Notes under the pieces: generated by a model
Database searches by the model: none
Seen by the model: only the letters and a program-made list of their open reading frames with translations
Told to the model about the DNA's origin: nothing
DNA from: Dactylonectria macrodidyma
Taxonomy: Eukaryota; Ascomycota; Sordariomycetes; Hypocreales; Nectriaceae
Assembly: GCA_020744425.1 (NCBI GenBank)
Contig: JAGMUV010000028.1
Span: forward strand, 124,001 to 188,000
Direction: 5' to 3'
Length of the DNA stretch: 64,000 nucleotides
Part shown: positions 10,826 to 21,900 of the stretch, piece by piece
How the letters are laid out: every line of letters begins with the position of its first letter
Position numbering within the stretch: the stretch's first letter is position 1
Position numbers and translations under genes: made by a program

Positions 10826-11809
10826 ATGGAGTCTGTAGTATGTCGTTGCGTCGCTGTTTTGGGCGCAATAACGCTACTGAAAATTGTTTATAAATCCTTT
10901 TCAGTCTTGATGCTCTACTTTTCACCTCCAGTGGGTCTCTCGCGATACGAGCACACCTCCACGGGCGCTGCACCTTGGGCGTTGGTGACCGGATCTAGTG
11001 ATGGCATCGGGAAGGCTTTCAGCTCTGAACTAGCTTACCGAGGATTCAACGTCGTGTTACACGGTCGAAACGCGGAGAAGCTCTTCGTGGTGAAATCAGA
11101 ATTGGGCTCACTGTACCCTGCGCGGCAATTCCGCATCATCATCGCTGATGCCTCAGATCTTTCCAAAGTGTCCTTTCCAGACATTGCAGCAAGTCTATCT
11201 GACATTCCACTCAAGATTCTGATCAACAACGCTGGTGCGATGATGCCGCGACACCACTTTGGGCCAGTGGATTCATTCACCCCAGAAGAGCTATCCGCCA
11301 ACATTTCAATAAATGCAAGCTTCCCACTGCTCCTCACTGGAGCTCTCATGCCACTTCTGGTAGCGAACCAACCAAGCTTGGCCCTCAACATTGGCTCCTT
11401 GGCCGATGTGGGTATGCCACTTTTCCCTTCGTATGGCCCATCCAAGGCTTTCCTCATGAATAGCTCTATCGAGTTAGGCCTAGAATCAGCACTGGAGGGA
11501 AGAGATGTGGAGGTCTTGGGACTGCGAATTTTCCAGGTGACAGGAACCAGCACAACAGCACTGCCGCCCAGTTTGCTAATTCCTGATGCGGCAACCTGGG
11601 TCAAGACTGCACTGGCGAGAGTCGGGTGTGGGCGGCCCACGATTCTCCCATACTGGCCACATGCCGTGCAGCTTGCATTGCTGGAAGCTCTCCCAGACTG
11701 GGCGAAACGCAAAGCTTTGATCAGTGCTGTTAGGGAAATGAGAGGTGATTCTACTGGAAAAATGGATGCCGCAGCAGCAGCAACGGATTTGCAGAAGAAG
11801 GCACTGTGA
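10826..11809 (+). CDS. Short-chain dehydrogenase/reductase, 17-beta-HSD / 3-ketoacyl-CoA reductase-like
   Basis: The protein is an intronless 327-residue NAD(P)H-dependent oxidoreductase. I start it at ATG 10826 (MESVVCRC), because a hydrophobic N-terminal segment (VLGAITLLKIVYKSFSVLML) follows directly and fits the membrane anchor of microsomal SDRs. The Rossmann motif TGSSDGIG, the NNAG motif and the active-site YGPSK (Ser in LNIGSLADVG upstream) are all present. These are the features of the KAR/HSD12-like group, which reduces ketoacyl-CoA or ketosteroid-like substrates at the endoplasmic reticulum. The exact substrate cannot be told from sequence. The gene is intact despite transposons on both sides. 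Confidence 0.85.
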   Translation: MESVVCRCVAVLGAITLLKIVYKSFSVLMLYFSPPVGLSRYEHTSTGAAPWALVTGSSDGIGKAFSSELAYRGFNVVLHGRNAEKLFVVKSELGSLYPARQFRIIIADASDLSKVSFPDIAASLSDIPLKILINNAGAMMPRHHFGPVDSFTPEELSANISINASFPLLLTGALMPLLVANQPSLALNIGSLADVGMPLFPSYGPSKAFLMNSSIELGLESALEGRDVEVLGLRIFQVTGTSTTALPPSLLIPDAATWVKTALARVGCGRPTILPYWPHAVQLALLEALPDWAKRKALISAVREMRGDSTGKMDAAAAATDLQKKAL

Positions 11810-12499
11810 AGGAGGTCCTAAATGCTGTGAGCCACCAAGAGGTATGGTTTGCTTTAAATGTATTAATCCTTGACAAGGTAATCAACTTGTATAACCTCAT
11901 TATTCATATTGTCTGTTAGCATCCAGACGGGGTTCAAAGCCACTCCACGAAAATCCACATATGGATTCACATATGGATCCATATCAAATACACTCCATTC
12001 CACCAGACCCTCTTGTGGATTTACTACCACTCCATGGGGGCCGGGCCACATATGGAAATTGTGTAATGCAGTGGATATTCCATAATCTTAGCGGAGGTTT
12101 ACAAATACCACAGAGCCCCTAGTTAATAGGTTGAGTCTGAAGTATATGCTACTTAATATACCAGGTCTAAGACAACGCATGCCTGTCCCCTCAAGCACCT
12201 AGAATGCTGTTCAGCTGTTCCCGTGATGCTGCTCGCGACCGCAGTGCCTGGCTGGCAGAATAAAGAGCTGCACGATCCCGTGCATTAGTGCATGGAGGAC
12301 GCGTCCCTCAGATAATTCTCATTAATTCGCTGATGCTACTATATCTTCGACTATATGGACTTTAATTGTCTGATAAAGCCACTGCGTCTGCTTACCTTGG
12401 CTCATTTTCGCCACATGGTGGCCTTTTTGGTCTGGCTGGCGTCAAATCTTCAGATATCAGCCCGATTCTCGGCCACCTACTCCTGAGCGCTCTGCGCAA
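11810..12499. other. Intergenic with CATATGGAT-type short repeats
   Basis: No gene is supported. Around 11955-12055 the motif CATATGG recurs several times. The left boundary of the hAT element must lie here, but I could not identify its TIR. Confidence 0.35.
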
Positions 12500-14750
12500 G
12501 GGAAATCGACGGCGGCAATCCCAGAACGAACAGAAGAAGACGAACAACAGCTGTTTCGCTTGTTCAGAGGCTGGACTTTGTCCGAAAGAGATGGCCAAAC
12601 GCGTCAATGGGTCTACCGGTTTGGATACGACATTCAGAATATCGCAACGAAGGAACGCCGCTGGGTCTGTTATCTGTGTATCAAACGGAAGGATCCGAGG
12701 CCGAAGAATTACAACTATAAGGGCCTGCAGAACGCTGAGAGTCACTTGTTCAAGGGCCACAAGGGCATAGTCGATCCTTCAGGTAAAAGGCAGGCCCTGA
12801 AATCTACAGTTATAACACCCGCCCGCTCAATTGCTACGTTACTGCGATTGAATCCAGAGGCCCCTCGCGATCAAGAAATAACTAACCTACTAATCGAGCG
12901 GTTTAATAAAGCCGCGTTTCAACAGATGATCGTCAACTAGATCGTTAACATAAATCGATCTTTCACCACCGCGAAGGACCCTGACCTACAAGCAATCTTC
13001 GAATATCTCAACCCCTCTATTTCCATTACGGAAGCTCACATATCCGATATAACGGTGCGCGCGATCGCCGAAAGAGAGTTCAACGCGAATAAATTTGCTA
13101 TACGAGGGACGCTTCGAAAGAGCCCAGGCCAGATTCGTATCCAGTTTGACGGATGGCAATCCGGTAACAGGCATGCTCTTTACGGCGTTACTTGTATATT
13201 CAGGAATCTCGACAACAGGCCCCAGAAGTGCGTTTTAGGCCTTCCATAGCTACTAGACCGCCACGCAGGCGAGAACATGGCTGAGCAGATACTCGACATC
13301 GTCCGGGAGTTCGAGATTGGGGATAAGCTGGGCTACTTTACGCTAGACAACGCCTCGAATAATAAAACAACGATGGAAGAGCTGGGCGGTGAGCTAGGAT
13401 CCGACAGGAAGAAGCGCTGGGTTCGCTGCATTAGCTACGTTGCTAATAGAGTGGTGGAAGACATGCTATTTGGCTAAGATCCGGACGCGTTCGAGCAATA
13501 GATTTACGATGGCCAATTTACAGCGGTAAGGGAATATGTGCAATGGCGCAAAAGGGACCCAGTGGGTAAATGGCATAACTTCGCCGTGGTAAGCCAATCT
13601 TGTTCTTATTTTTACTACATTTTGTTTTCTAACTCTCCTCTTTTCGGGCTTATTTTAACTGGATTTGCAGGAGGTTAACATATCCGATATCTGGACTGAC
13701 ATCCTTAAAAAAGTCCGGCAGGTCGAATCCCAACTATCCGACGATCCAACGATCCAAAGTCATGGCCCTGTTAGCGTTGTATTAGATAACGCTACCCGTT
13801 GGCTTTCACAGCTAGCCATGGTCGACCGGGCTCTTGTTTTGCAGCCGTTTTATGACCCTTTTATGCAACGAGCGTTGAGTGAGTGGAACAAAGCGAACCT
13901 TACGAAAAGTGGCTCCGTTAAGAAGGGTGCTAGGATGCTGTTCTTTTTGAAGGAAGAGAACCGGATTTCAAGCTGCGACTGGCGTGTGCTCCAGGCGCTC
14001 CGTGATATCCTACTAGACTTTTAGCTAGTAGTTAAAGCCTTGGAGGGTGATGGATAGAGGAATCACCAAAAGCAAGGTCAAGAAGATGAGGTTCAGCCTC
14101 CATTATCTGGTAAGCCTTGGCTGGATTGAATTACCATGCACCACCTACCGGTAGAAGCCAAGCGCGAGCTATTAGCAAATGAAATAATCGGGATTCTCAC
14201 CAGAGTCCATTTGCGTTGACAAAGTCACTCTGCTACTCGGACAAAATGATGGAACGCAGACATCCTAGTAATGAATATATATCCATTCTTAAGAGCATAT
14301 TCATTCTTAAGCTTATGCATAAGGATAAGAATACAGAGGCTGCCAATGAATACATAATTCTTATATTCTTAAGAATATAGATCCGCCACCTCCCCACAGG
14401 GATGCCCCACCACGCTTGCTTAACACGAGCGTGTTTCATGTTGATTGCAGCCGTGACGCGCATTGCTGCCGACGAAGCCTCTAGAAGGATTTGGACGAGC
14501 TCCTCCAATGTTTCGTGCTTGGCCATTGACGTACTCCGTGTACCAGCGATGCCAGACAACCCGGAACGGGTATTCTCCTGCGCATGACGGACAATTTCAT
14601 GGGCCAGGGCACGGCACTAGGCTGATACTGTCGATAAACTTCATTGCCTGAGCAATTGGGTGAAGAACGACTTGATCCGCAAAGTCAATGTGGCAGTAGG
14701 TGACGAGGTCATGGAGCTCGCCAGCGACGACGACGATATAAGTGGGCCAT
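12500..14750 (+). pseudogene. hAT-family transposase, decayed
   Basis: The 5' part is one frame with a BED-type zinc finger (VCYLCIKRK ... HLFKGHKG) and a hAT core (RIQFDGWQSGNRHALYGVTC, LGYFTLDNASNN). It is broken by in-frame TAG 12938, TAG 13247, TAA 13475 and TAG 13498; each is one C-to-T or G-to-A change from Gln or Trp. A retained intron is recognisable at 13589-13670 (GTAAGC ... TTTGCAG). The next exon continues with VVLDNATRWLSQLAMVDRAL. The C-terminal hAT dimerisation domain survives near 14540-14640 (VPAMPDNPERVFS, TISWARARH), again with stops. An AT-rich insertion at about 14240-14395 separates the two parts. It resembles fungal Restless/Tfo-type hAT elements. Confidence 0.8.
14240..14395. 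repeat. AT-rich palindromic insertion inside the hAT relic
   Basis: It is rich in CTTAAG, AAGCTTATGCATAAG and TTCTTAAGAATA palindromes. It is partly similar, in inverted orientation, to 14755-14880: the blocks CAGACATCC, TAATGAATA and TTCTTAAGCTTATG are shared. This suggests a MITE-like element. No clean TIR or target duplication was defined. Confidence 0.5.
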
Positions 14751-14754
14751 CAAG

Positions 14755-14880
14755 CTTATATTACGAATAATTCATAAGCTTAAGAATAGATAAGAATATA
14801 ACGGCACGACTATGAATACATAAGAATATGGCAATATTATGTATTTATTCATTATTGGGATGTCTGATGAAACGTTTCAT
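14755..14880. repeat. AT-rich palindromic element, inverted relative of 14240-14395
   Basis: It contains CATAAGCTTAAGAATAGA and TTCATTATTGGGATGTCTG, which match the reverse complement of the 14240-14395 element. It sits between the hAT C-terminus and the truncated LINE. Confidence 0.5.
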
Positions 14881-14884
14881 TTCG

Positions 14885-15850
14885 GAAGGTTTGACTATAA
14901 GAGTTGTTCTAGACTGCCCCAATATTCTTGGATACCTGGCCACACGAACATTCCCGGCAACGAACAAGCCAACAAACTGGCAAAAGCGGCGTCCTCGCTG
15001 CCGGAATCGGAGGGCGCTCAGCCGACGCTGGCATACCTGCGAAAGATGGCGAGGCAAAAACCGAAGGAAGCCTTCGAAACATGGTGGCCAACTTCCGCCC
15101 CCGAGCAGTCCAGGAGATTCAATCTCAGGGCGACTATACGCTGCCCGCCGGAGCTCTCGCTCCCTCGGGCTGCTTTGCACCATTACTCGCAGCAAGGTCC
15201 CTCCATGAGGATTTCGCTGCACACTACGAACGATTTAACCACGAGGACGCGCGAGTGATCTGCTCGTGCCGTTAACGCAAAGCACCTGACCATGTCTTCT
15301 ACTGTAAGAAAGTACCACAGTGGTGTTGAATGAGGCTTGTCCTGTCGCTGACCGCAACAGTCAACCTCGCAATAGGAAGAAATTTCGATAGGTACACCAA
15401 GCTGGCTAAATCAAGCGCCTTCTTCGAGAAGATTTGCCCTTGTCACTAGACGAGGCAGATCCGAGACGTACTCGCGTCTCCTCCTCTCCCTCTATTCTCT
15501 TCTCTCCCTCTATTCTCTCCTCTCTTTTATTCCTTTTCTTCAACTACATAGGCTCGGCCGCCTCGTGCAGCCACGCTAATGCTCTCTTCCCAGTCTCACT
15601 GAAGAAGACTGGCCCATACATAGCGGCTAGTGCTGTAATAGCCGCGCCTGGTCATCCCGCTGACGGGTAACCGGCTCGACACAATGCGCCTTTGAGCCGA
15701 TGATATGCTGGATAGTGGTCTGTTCTGTAGTTTACGAAAGCTTTGCGTAGATTTTAGCATTAGAGACTCTAGCTCAGCACGTCCTGTGCCCCAATAGGGG
15801 AATTTACGGGCCTCACAGCCCTCGGACGAAAAATATACATACATACATAC
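14885..15850 (+). mobile_element. 5'-truncated LINE (LINE B copy 2): RNase H end and 3' UTR
   Basis: The open part encodes the end of a Tad-like LINE RNase H domain (SWIPGHTNIPGNEQANKLAK), then a decayed Cys/His cluster (VICSC ... APDHVFYC) with frameshifts and stops. The C-terminal segment ends in FDRYTKLAKSSAFFEKICP. From 15338 it matches 1310-1800 in reverse, and it ends in an ATAC simple-repeat tail at 15834-15850. Upstream domains are absent, as expected for incomplete reverse transcription. Confidence 0.8.
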
Positions 15851-16067
15851 ATCGTTGACTTCCAGCATCACTGACAACTTCAGCCAGCCATAACAACTGA
15901 AGATGATTAGTTGGGCTTTACGAATTGGTTCCAATCACCAATTGCTAGTGCAAAATCAAATCAGACCTTTTCCGATACTAAATGGCCTTTTCTAGCATCT
16001 ACTAACCTATATACAAGGACGAATCGCCCGAGAACATGTACATAATCAATCCAAATATCCCCAACAT
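15851..16067. other. 3' flank of the acetyl xylan esterase gene
   Basis: Short intergenic stretch with no gene seen. It must hold the terminator of the minus-strand esterase. Confidence 0.4.
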
Positions 16068-17003
16068 TTACAAGCCAAAGAACTTCATGTCATCGTCACC
16101 CCGGACGGGCACGGTGTGGCCAACGTTCTGGGCAAAGATACCGACCAGCTTGGGGCCAAAGGTATCAGTTCGGTAGCCGCTCTGGGGAACGCCGTTCTGG
16201 GACTGCTGGGGCTTCGTAGGGTTGTAGCCAAAAATACCTGACCACTGGTCGATAGTTTCCTGGTAGTTGGCAGGTCGGAGGGTGGTGTCAACACCGCCGT
16301 GGTAGATCTGCATCTTGGGGCGGGCTCCGTTGTAGCCGGGGAAAGCATCGGTGGCTTCCTTGGCCCACTCGGCAGGGGTCTTGTTGACGTTTCCTTGGGC
16401 GCACTGAGAGTTCCAGCCGTTGACCGAGTTGGTGAAGAAGCAGCCAGCGGGAACGCCGTTGTAGACGATGGCGGCGGCAAAGAGGTCGGGGTAGGTAGCG
16501 GCCATGACGTTCTATGCCCACTGTTAGCACATATGCATATGCATACACACTGACACTTAGATGGAGATTTACGGCAGACTCACGGTCATCATGGCGCCAG
16601 AGGACGATCCAGTCACAAAGACCTTGGACTTGTTGGCATTATATTTGGTCAGGATGTATCGAACCATGTTGGCGATGCTGTTGCTGTTGGCACCACCATC
16701 GTGGGTCATGGTCGCCTTGGAGCTGACGTCCCAACAGGTTCCACTGTAGGGGCTCTCAGGGTAGATGACGATGAAGCCCTTCTGGTTCGATAGCTGAGCA
16801 TATGGCGTGCTCTGGTAATACGATTGGGCCGTGCCCTGGCAATGGTGGATGGCAACGACAACAGCCGGGTTGGCGGGCAGGTTGTTGGGGATGTAGACGT
16901 ACATCTTGGCTCCGGATGGGTTGGAGCCAAAGTTGGTCACCTGCTGGAGCTGAGCGGTGACAGTGCCAGCAAGGGCGACGATGGAAGCAAGGCTGAGTTT
17001 CAT
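16068..17003 (-). CDS. Secreted acetyl xylan esterase, family CE1
   Basis: A 287-residue secreted esterase that removes acetyl groups from xylan. There are two exons: 17003-16584 (140 codons) and 16511-16068. The phase-0 intron 16583-16512 has GTGAGT at its donor and CATAG at its acceptor. The protein starts MKLSLASIVALAGTVTA, a clear signal peptide. The nucleophile elbow GSSSG has its central Ser at residue 134, soon before the splice site. The second exon supplies the rest of the fold, including GHTVPVRGDDDMKFFGL, whose His is the likely catalytic base. Length and motifs match fungal AxeA/Axe1. No carbohydrate-binding module is present. It is intact and lies 1.3 kb from a second CE1 esterase on the same strand. 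A GGCTAA motif lies about 420 bp upstream of its start. Confidence 0.9.
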
Positions 17004-18259
17004 GGTGATTGATGGGCGATGATAATTTGAATTGATGTTGCTTGCTGCTGCTTCTGCATCGTCAGCCAAGACCGGTCAGCACACGATATGTATACACTTC
17101 TGAACCCACAGCTCTCTTTGTACTTTGTTTCGCGTTTTCGCTTCTTAGAACGCTTTCTGCTCTCCCCGTCTCTCCCATTTCCGCCTCTCGCTGGCGTCGA
17201 CTCCACTTTGCATAAACATGAAACCCATCAAACACGAGGACATGGCAATTTATCCGCCCCCCTCTTTCCATACCATCCGATGATCATGTTTATAAACGCC
17301 CCAGTAACAAGGTTCCATGTATGAATATTCATGCATGCCGTAGATCATATCAATGGAGGTGTTCCCCCCGAATGGCAAATAAGTGGTCATAGTATGCTTC
17401 TTTGCCGACATCCGGGCCTGGGCCGGCTAATGTGTCTCACTTCAGCCTCCTTCATTATCTATCTAATACAAACCGATCGATTCCTGATGGAGCCATGAGG
17501 TCCTTCCTCCCCCTTTTAGACGGAGCCTGGTATTTGTAACCCTGGGCTTTACCTAAAAGAGACAGCAGCGGGGCGGATGAGCGGGTCCCTGGGAGTACGT
17601 ACCGTACTTTTGGGGATAGGCCCATCTATTTATGGCCGGCATCAACAAAAGTACAATTATCCGTTTCGCATAGCCTTGGTAGTGGTGTGCCTTAATCTTA
17701 CCCTCTTACTACTTTAGGAAACCGACGAGAGCGATGCGCCGCTCAGGAAGCATCTCAAAGGGGTCTTATTCCATGTCATAGACTTTCGACACCACGAACC
17801 AATTATTACTCGCTATCATGCTACCATCTCCGCCGGGTTGACAAGGTAGACTATACACACCTCGTGAGTCATTGATATAATCTGGATCATTTGCCTTGGC
17901 TTGCATAGTTGGGGTGTAATTGGTGAGGATTATAAGTTAGTGATTCAGTTGTGAGATATTCGCAACTTGAGCGTAAAGAGCAATGGTCCACAGCGTAAGC
18001 ATTATCGTGGGGCTTGATGTTCAGTTACACTATTCAATCACACATCGAAAACCATTATAGGTGATCCAGTTAAGACCGAAATAGGCCATGATTTTGCCAG
18101 ATAGATTGAATTTGCGGTTACATGTACCAAGATATGTTCAAGCTTCAATGTACACATAGGAAAGATCAAAGTGACAAGTTCTAGCTTCCTTCTGAGCTGA
18201 GATCAGCCGTACTATAGGGAGGTTCCAGCCTCTGTGACCGGGACTGTTATGAAAACGCT
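17004..18259. other. Intergenic: promoter of the acetyl xylan esterase and 3' flank of the feruloyl esterase
   Basis: No gene is supported in this 1.26 kb. It contains pyrimidine-rich stretches next to the esterase start and one GGCTAA motif at 17425-17430. Confidence 0.5.
17425..17430 (+). promoter_or_regulatory. Candidate XlnR/XYR1 site, GGCTAA
   Basis: The hexamer GGCTAA is the core recognised by the fungal xylanase regulator XlnR/XYR1. It lies about 420 bp upstream of the acetyl xylan esterase start. Function is inferred; a hexamer can occur by chance. Confidence 0.4.
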
Positions 18260-19138
18260 CTAAGAACGACGAGCATTGTTGAAAAAGGTCCAGGTCTCTC
18301 CGGGAGCCCAGGTGCCGCTATTGTTATCGCGGGGGTCGGCGACGTGGTCACCGCTGTGGGCAATCCAGGTGACGGGAGCTCGGCTGCACTCGTAGGTGGT
18401 TTTGATATGGGAGCCGGAGCCGCGGGCGGGCTCGGGGGCGTTCTTGGACTGGCAGCCATTGAGCTGGAGGAACTTGTCTCGCAGGGCTCGGCCACGGTCG
18501 ATGGGAAGGACGCTATCGGCCACGCCGTGAATACCAAGGTAGGGAACAGGCTTGGTGCCTCCGTTGCATCCGCTAAGCTGAGCACCAGAGATGACAGCAA
18601 CGGCCTTGAAGACGTCTGGGGTCTTTTGGTCAGCAATTGCTAATGCTGGTATTCTCTAGCATCCTGCCGTCTTACCAGGTCGGGAGCAGGCAACGGAGAA
18701 GGACATTGCACCGCCGTAGCTGAAACCAGTGGCGAAGATTTGCTGCTCATCGATACAAAGGTTGGACTTGACGGCATCGAGGATCTGGTCAGTAAACGTG
18801 ATGTCGTTTCCATTAGTGTTCGCCCAACCGGCATCCAAGCCTTGGGGAGCAACGAAGATGGCAGAGCCCTGGGCCAGGCTCTCGAGGCCGTAGTAGCCTC
18901 CTCCAGCTACATTCTGCATGGATCCACCAAGCCAGTGGTAGCCAAAGATGAGCTTGTAGGGCTGGTTGCGGTTGTAGTTGCCGGGGATTTTCAGCGTGTA
19001 CTGACGCTGCTGGCCAGCAACCGCGAGAGTCTTGACGCCGCTCTGGATGGGATTCTTGCCACAGCCTGCCGAGGCTGCGACAATGCCCTGAGCGGCAGTT
19101 AGTAGGAGGAAGAGGGTAGCTAGAAGGTTGGTGAACAT
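18260..19138 (-). CDS. Secreted feruloyl esterase, CE1-related (type B/D-like)
   Basis: A 272-residue secreted esterase expected to release ferulic acid from arabinoxylan. Exon 1 is 19138-18676 and exon 2 is 18615-18260, joined in phase 1. The intron 18675-18616 has GTAAGA at its donor and CCCAG at its acceptor. The N-terminus [22 protein letters not shown] is a signal peptide. Visible family features are [20 protein letters not shown], the nucleophile elbow GFSYGG (Ser about residue 140), a GVADSVLP segment with the likely acidic residue, and a C-terminal IAHSGDHV segment with the likely His. The pattern resembles Neurospora Fae-1-like enzymes. A related phenolic-ester or polymer esterase activity is possible. 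It is intact and diverges from the GH10 xylanase across a shared 1.46-kb promoter region. Confidence 0.85.
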
Positions 19139-19599
19139 GGTGAAAGGATCGCGTTGACTTGTTGTGTTGGATAGAAGTAAAAATTGAAAGCTCTTTCAAC
19201 ATTAGGCGGAAACCCAGTATGCTCTCAATGTTTAAATACTTCTTTTCCCTTCCGTGGAAAACGCTGTCAGAAGAAAACAAGGATCTACCAGTTCATAGAA
19301 CAGCCTAATCAAAAACAAGGGTGATATGACCACAAAACAGCCCGATGAAGGCCGACATTCTTGGCAACCTATGTCCTGCAAAAAACCGCGTTGCGAATGG
19401 AGGAGTAACTTCCGCCGATCCCTGGGGCTTCACAAATCATGTAAACCCCGCAATACATGGCCAGCAAGGCGCAGTCACCTTCCACGTGGTGATATGTTTG
19501 TGAACTGCCGATAACTTTCGGTACTGATACTATTTCCGAGGGTGAGGCTGGGGGCGTGACTCTAGATGCAAGAGTAATAATAAACGCATATTGAGTCTT

Positions 19600-19605
19600 T
19601 TAGCC
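19600..19605 (-). promoter_or_regulatory. Candidate XlnR/XYR1 site, GGCTAA
   Basis: The plus strand reads TTAGCC. It lies about 460 bp upstream of the feruloyl esterase start and about 1 kb upstream of the xylanase. Confidence 0.35.
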
Positions 19606-19821
19606 GACGCTATTTACAAAAGTACAACAAATGGCCATATTTTGCCCCTCATATAGCCTGAAACATGCTCACGGCCTAGGGTTGTTTGCGTCCATCTTAC
19701 AGTGCGCTGATCCTTAATAAACAGAGCATGCTCTTAAAACACCGAGACCATTTCTCCGCATTTAATCGCGCGACTACTTTTTATATCGAAAGATTTTCCA
19801 TTGATAACATGGCAAGAATCT

Positions 19822-19828
19822 GGCTAAA
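19822..19828 (+). promoter_or_regulatory. Candidate XlnR/XYR1 site, GGCTAAA
   Basis: It matches the full heptamer GGCTAAA described for XlnR. It lies about 770 bp upstream of the xylanase start and about 690 bp from the feruloyl esterase start. Confidence 0.4.
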
Positions 19829-20594
19829 TGGTTTTTTTCTTAGAGTGAACTGCTTAAAATAACCCTAATAAAGGAGTCCGTTTAAAGTTATCCGTAATGG
19901 AGTTGCCTTCCGCTGTAAGATTACACCATCTACCTCCGACCCCTATTCTGTCGTTAGTGGGGTCACTTCCAAAGTTCTGGAAAATACAAAAGGACCAGGT
20001 TCGGAATACCACAGCCGAAGACCCAAAGAAATTTGACGCTTTCCAACTTCGGCTGTTGGGTGTCCTTAGCACGACCGCTATAGGAACATCCGTGCCTACG
20101 TGTTACGGATCTGTTCGCTACCCAAGGGTCGGCTGGCGGAGACTTCAGCGAGGGGTCCATTAAAGCGCAGGGAGCATTATAGCCTATTCTTCCGCTGGAC
20201 TGTTTTTGATGGGCACCGAAGGCTCGGCTCATCGGCAATGCTGTTGTGGGTCCTCAAATCATAGCCCCATACTCCGTACACCGGGCAGGGCTCCACCAGC
20301 TCGAGGTGAAACATCTCAAAGTCTGGAGATATTCCTTCCAGTAACACAATGGCTCTAAAACCGAAGGGGGCGTCGGATACTAGAAGGTCCAAGTGACCTA
20401 TTCTAGAAAATCAAGGTAAATAAGAACAATGTTCAAGTCGTAGTTATTTAATAGACAGAACCTCCTCGTTCTCAAGTCTTTGTCTGTTGGTAGGAACAAA
20501 AGCTTCTCCTTCATTCCCACTGCCTCACTATCATTCGTTGCAAACCACCAATTTCTTTCACTACTCCTTTTTTTTCCCAAACGCAGAATTCAAT

Positions 20595-21693
20595 ATGAAG
20601 TTCTCCGCCTTCTTGTTCGCAGCTTCGCTTGTCGTGGCTGCCCCTACTGTTGAGCAGCGCCAGTCCAGCAACAGCATTAACAAGCTGATCATCAACAAGG
20701 GGAAGAAGTACTACGGCACCATCACGGACCCCACCCTGCTCAACAACCAGCAGAATGTTGCCGTTATTAAGGCCGACTTCGGCCAGGTCACCTCTGAGAA
20801 CAGCATGAAGTGGGATGCCACTGAGCCCAGCCAAGGCCAGTTCAGCTTTACTGGTTCCGATCGGGTTGTTCAGTTTGCCCAGCAGAACGGCCTCAAGGTC
20901 CGAGGACACACCCTTTTGTGGCACTCCCAGTTGCCCCAGTGGGTTCAGAACATTCGTGACCGCAATGTTCTCCAGCAGGTCATTGAGAACCACATCAAGA
21001 CTGTTGCTGGTCGATATAAGGGCAAGATCTACGCCTGGGTAAGGAAACTGGCCTTACTATATATGAACACTTGAGAGGACTAATTCATACCATAGGACGT
21101 AGTCAACGAGATCTTCGCCGAGGATGGCAGCCTCCGCGACTCTGTCTTCTCCCGAGTTCTTGGTGAGGATTTCGTGTCTATTGCCTTTAAGGCTGCGCGC
21201 GCTGCCGACCCCAACGCCAAGCTCTACATCAACGACTACAACCTCGACCGCGCCCAGTACAGCAAGGTCGCTAACGGCATGGTCCCTAAGGTCAAGAAGT
21301 GGCTTACTGCCGGTATCCCTATCGATGGCATTGGTTCCCAGACCCATCTCGATGCTGGCGGTGCTGGTGGTGTACAGGGTGCCCTTCAGGCCCTTGCCAG
21401 CAGTGGTGTCTCGGAGGTCGCTATCACCGAGCTCGATATTGCTGGTGCCCCTTCCAACGACTACGTTACTGTCACCCAGGCCTGTCTGAACGTTCCCAAG
21501 TGTGTTGGTATCACTGTCTGGGGTGTTCGTGATACTGTAAGTGACCATCTGTTCCAACTGTTTCTTTTTTTTCTGTTTCCCAAGCTCATATCAATTTCAG
21601 GACTCGTGGCGAGTTGGCAAGAACCCTCTACTCTTTGACGCCAACTTCCAACCCAAGCCTGCCTACAACGCCATTGTCCAGGCTCTCAAGTAA
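20595..21693 (+). CDS. Secreted endo-1,4-beta-xylanase, GH10
   Basis: A 325-residue GH10 xylanase that cuts the xylan backbone. Three exons: 20595-21038, 21096-21536 and 21601-21693. Both introns are phase 0 with GTAAGG..CATAG and GTAAGT..TTTCAG ends. [17 protein letters not shown] is the signal peptide. GH10 hallmarks are present: [39 protein letters not shown] with acid/base Glu about residue 153, [17 protein letters not shown] and TELD with nucleophile Glu about residue 260. The first intron splits the catalytic motif exactly between Trp and Asp. The length is that of a single-domain enzyme with no cellulose-binding module. ATG 20595 was chosen over an upstream in-frame codon because the signal peptide starts there. 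It is intact. Confidence 0.95.
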
Positions 21694-21900
21694 ATTGTGA
21701 GGCGGATGTTGAGATAGCGCGCATTGCTGAGGGCCATGGCCCAAGCCGTTTTACTTCCTTGTATACATTGACTTTAGAAATTGAACAAATACTGTCCCAT
21801 TCGTGCGACGTCGTCTTCTTGGGCACTGTCAGATAAGTATCGTTGATCTATTCATTTGACGGTTCAGCTAGTAAACCCAGGAGCCAGGAGCTTTAAGAGG

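Larger units (their letters stand above)
19139..20594. other. Divergent promoter region between feruloyl esterase and xylanase
   Basis: No gene is supported. The region separates two divergently read secreted enzymes. It holds two GGCTAA-type motifs, at 19600-19605 (minus strand) and 19822-19828 (plus, GGCTAAA). A CCCCGC at 19446-19451 fits the CreA repressor consensus on the minus strand. Co-regulation is an inference. Confidence 0.5.
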
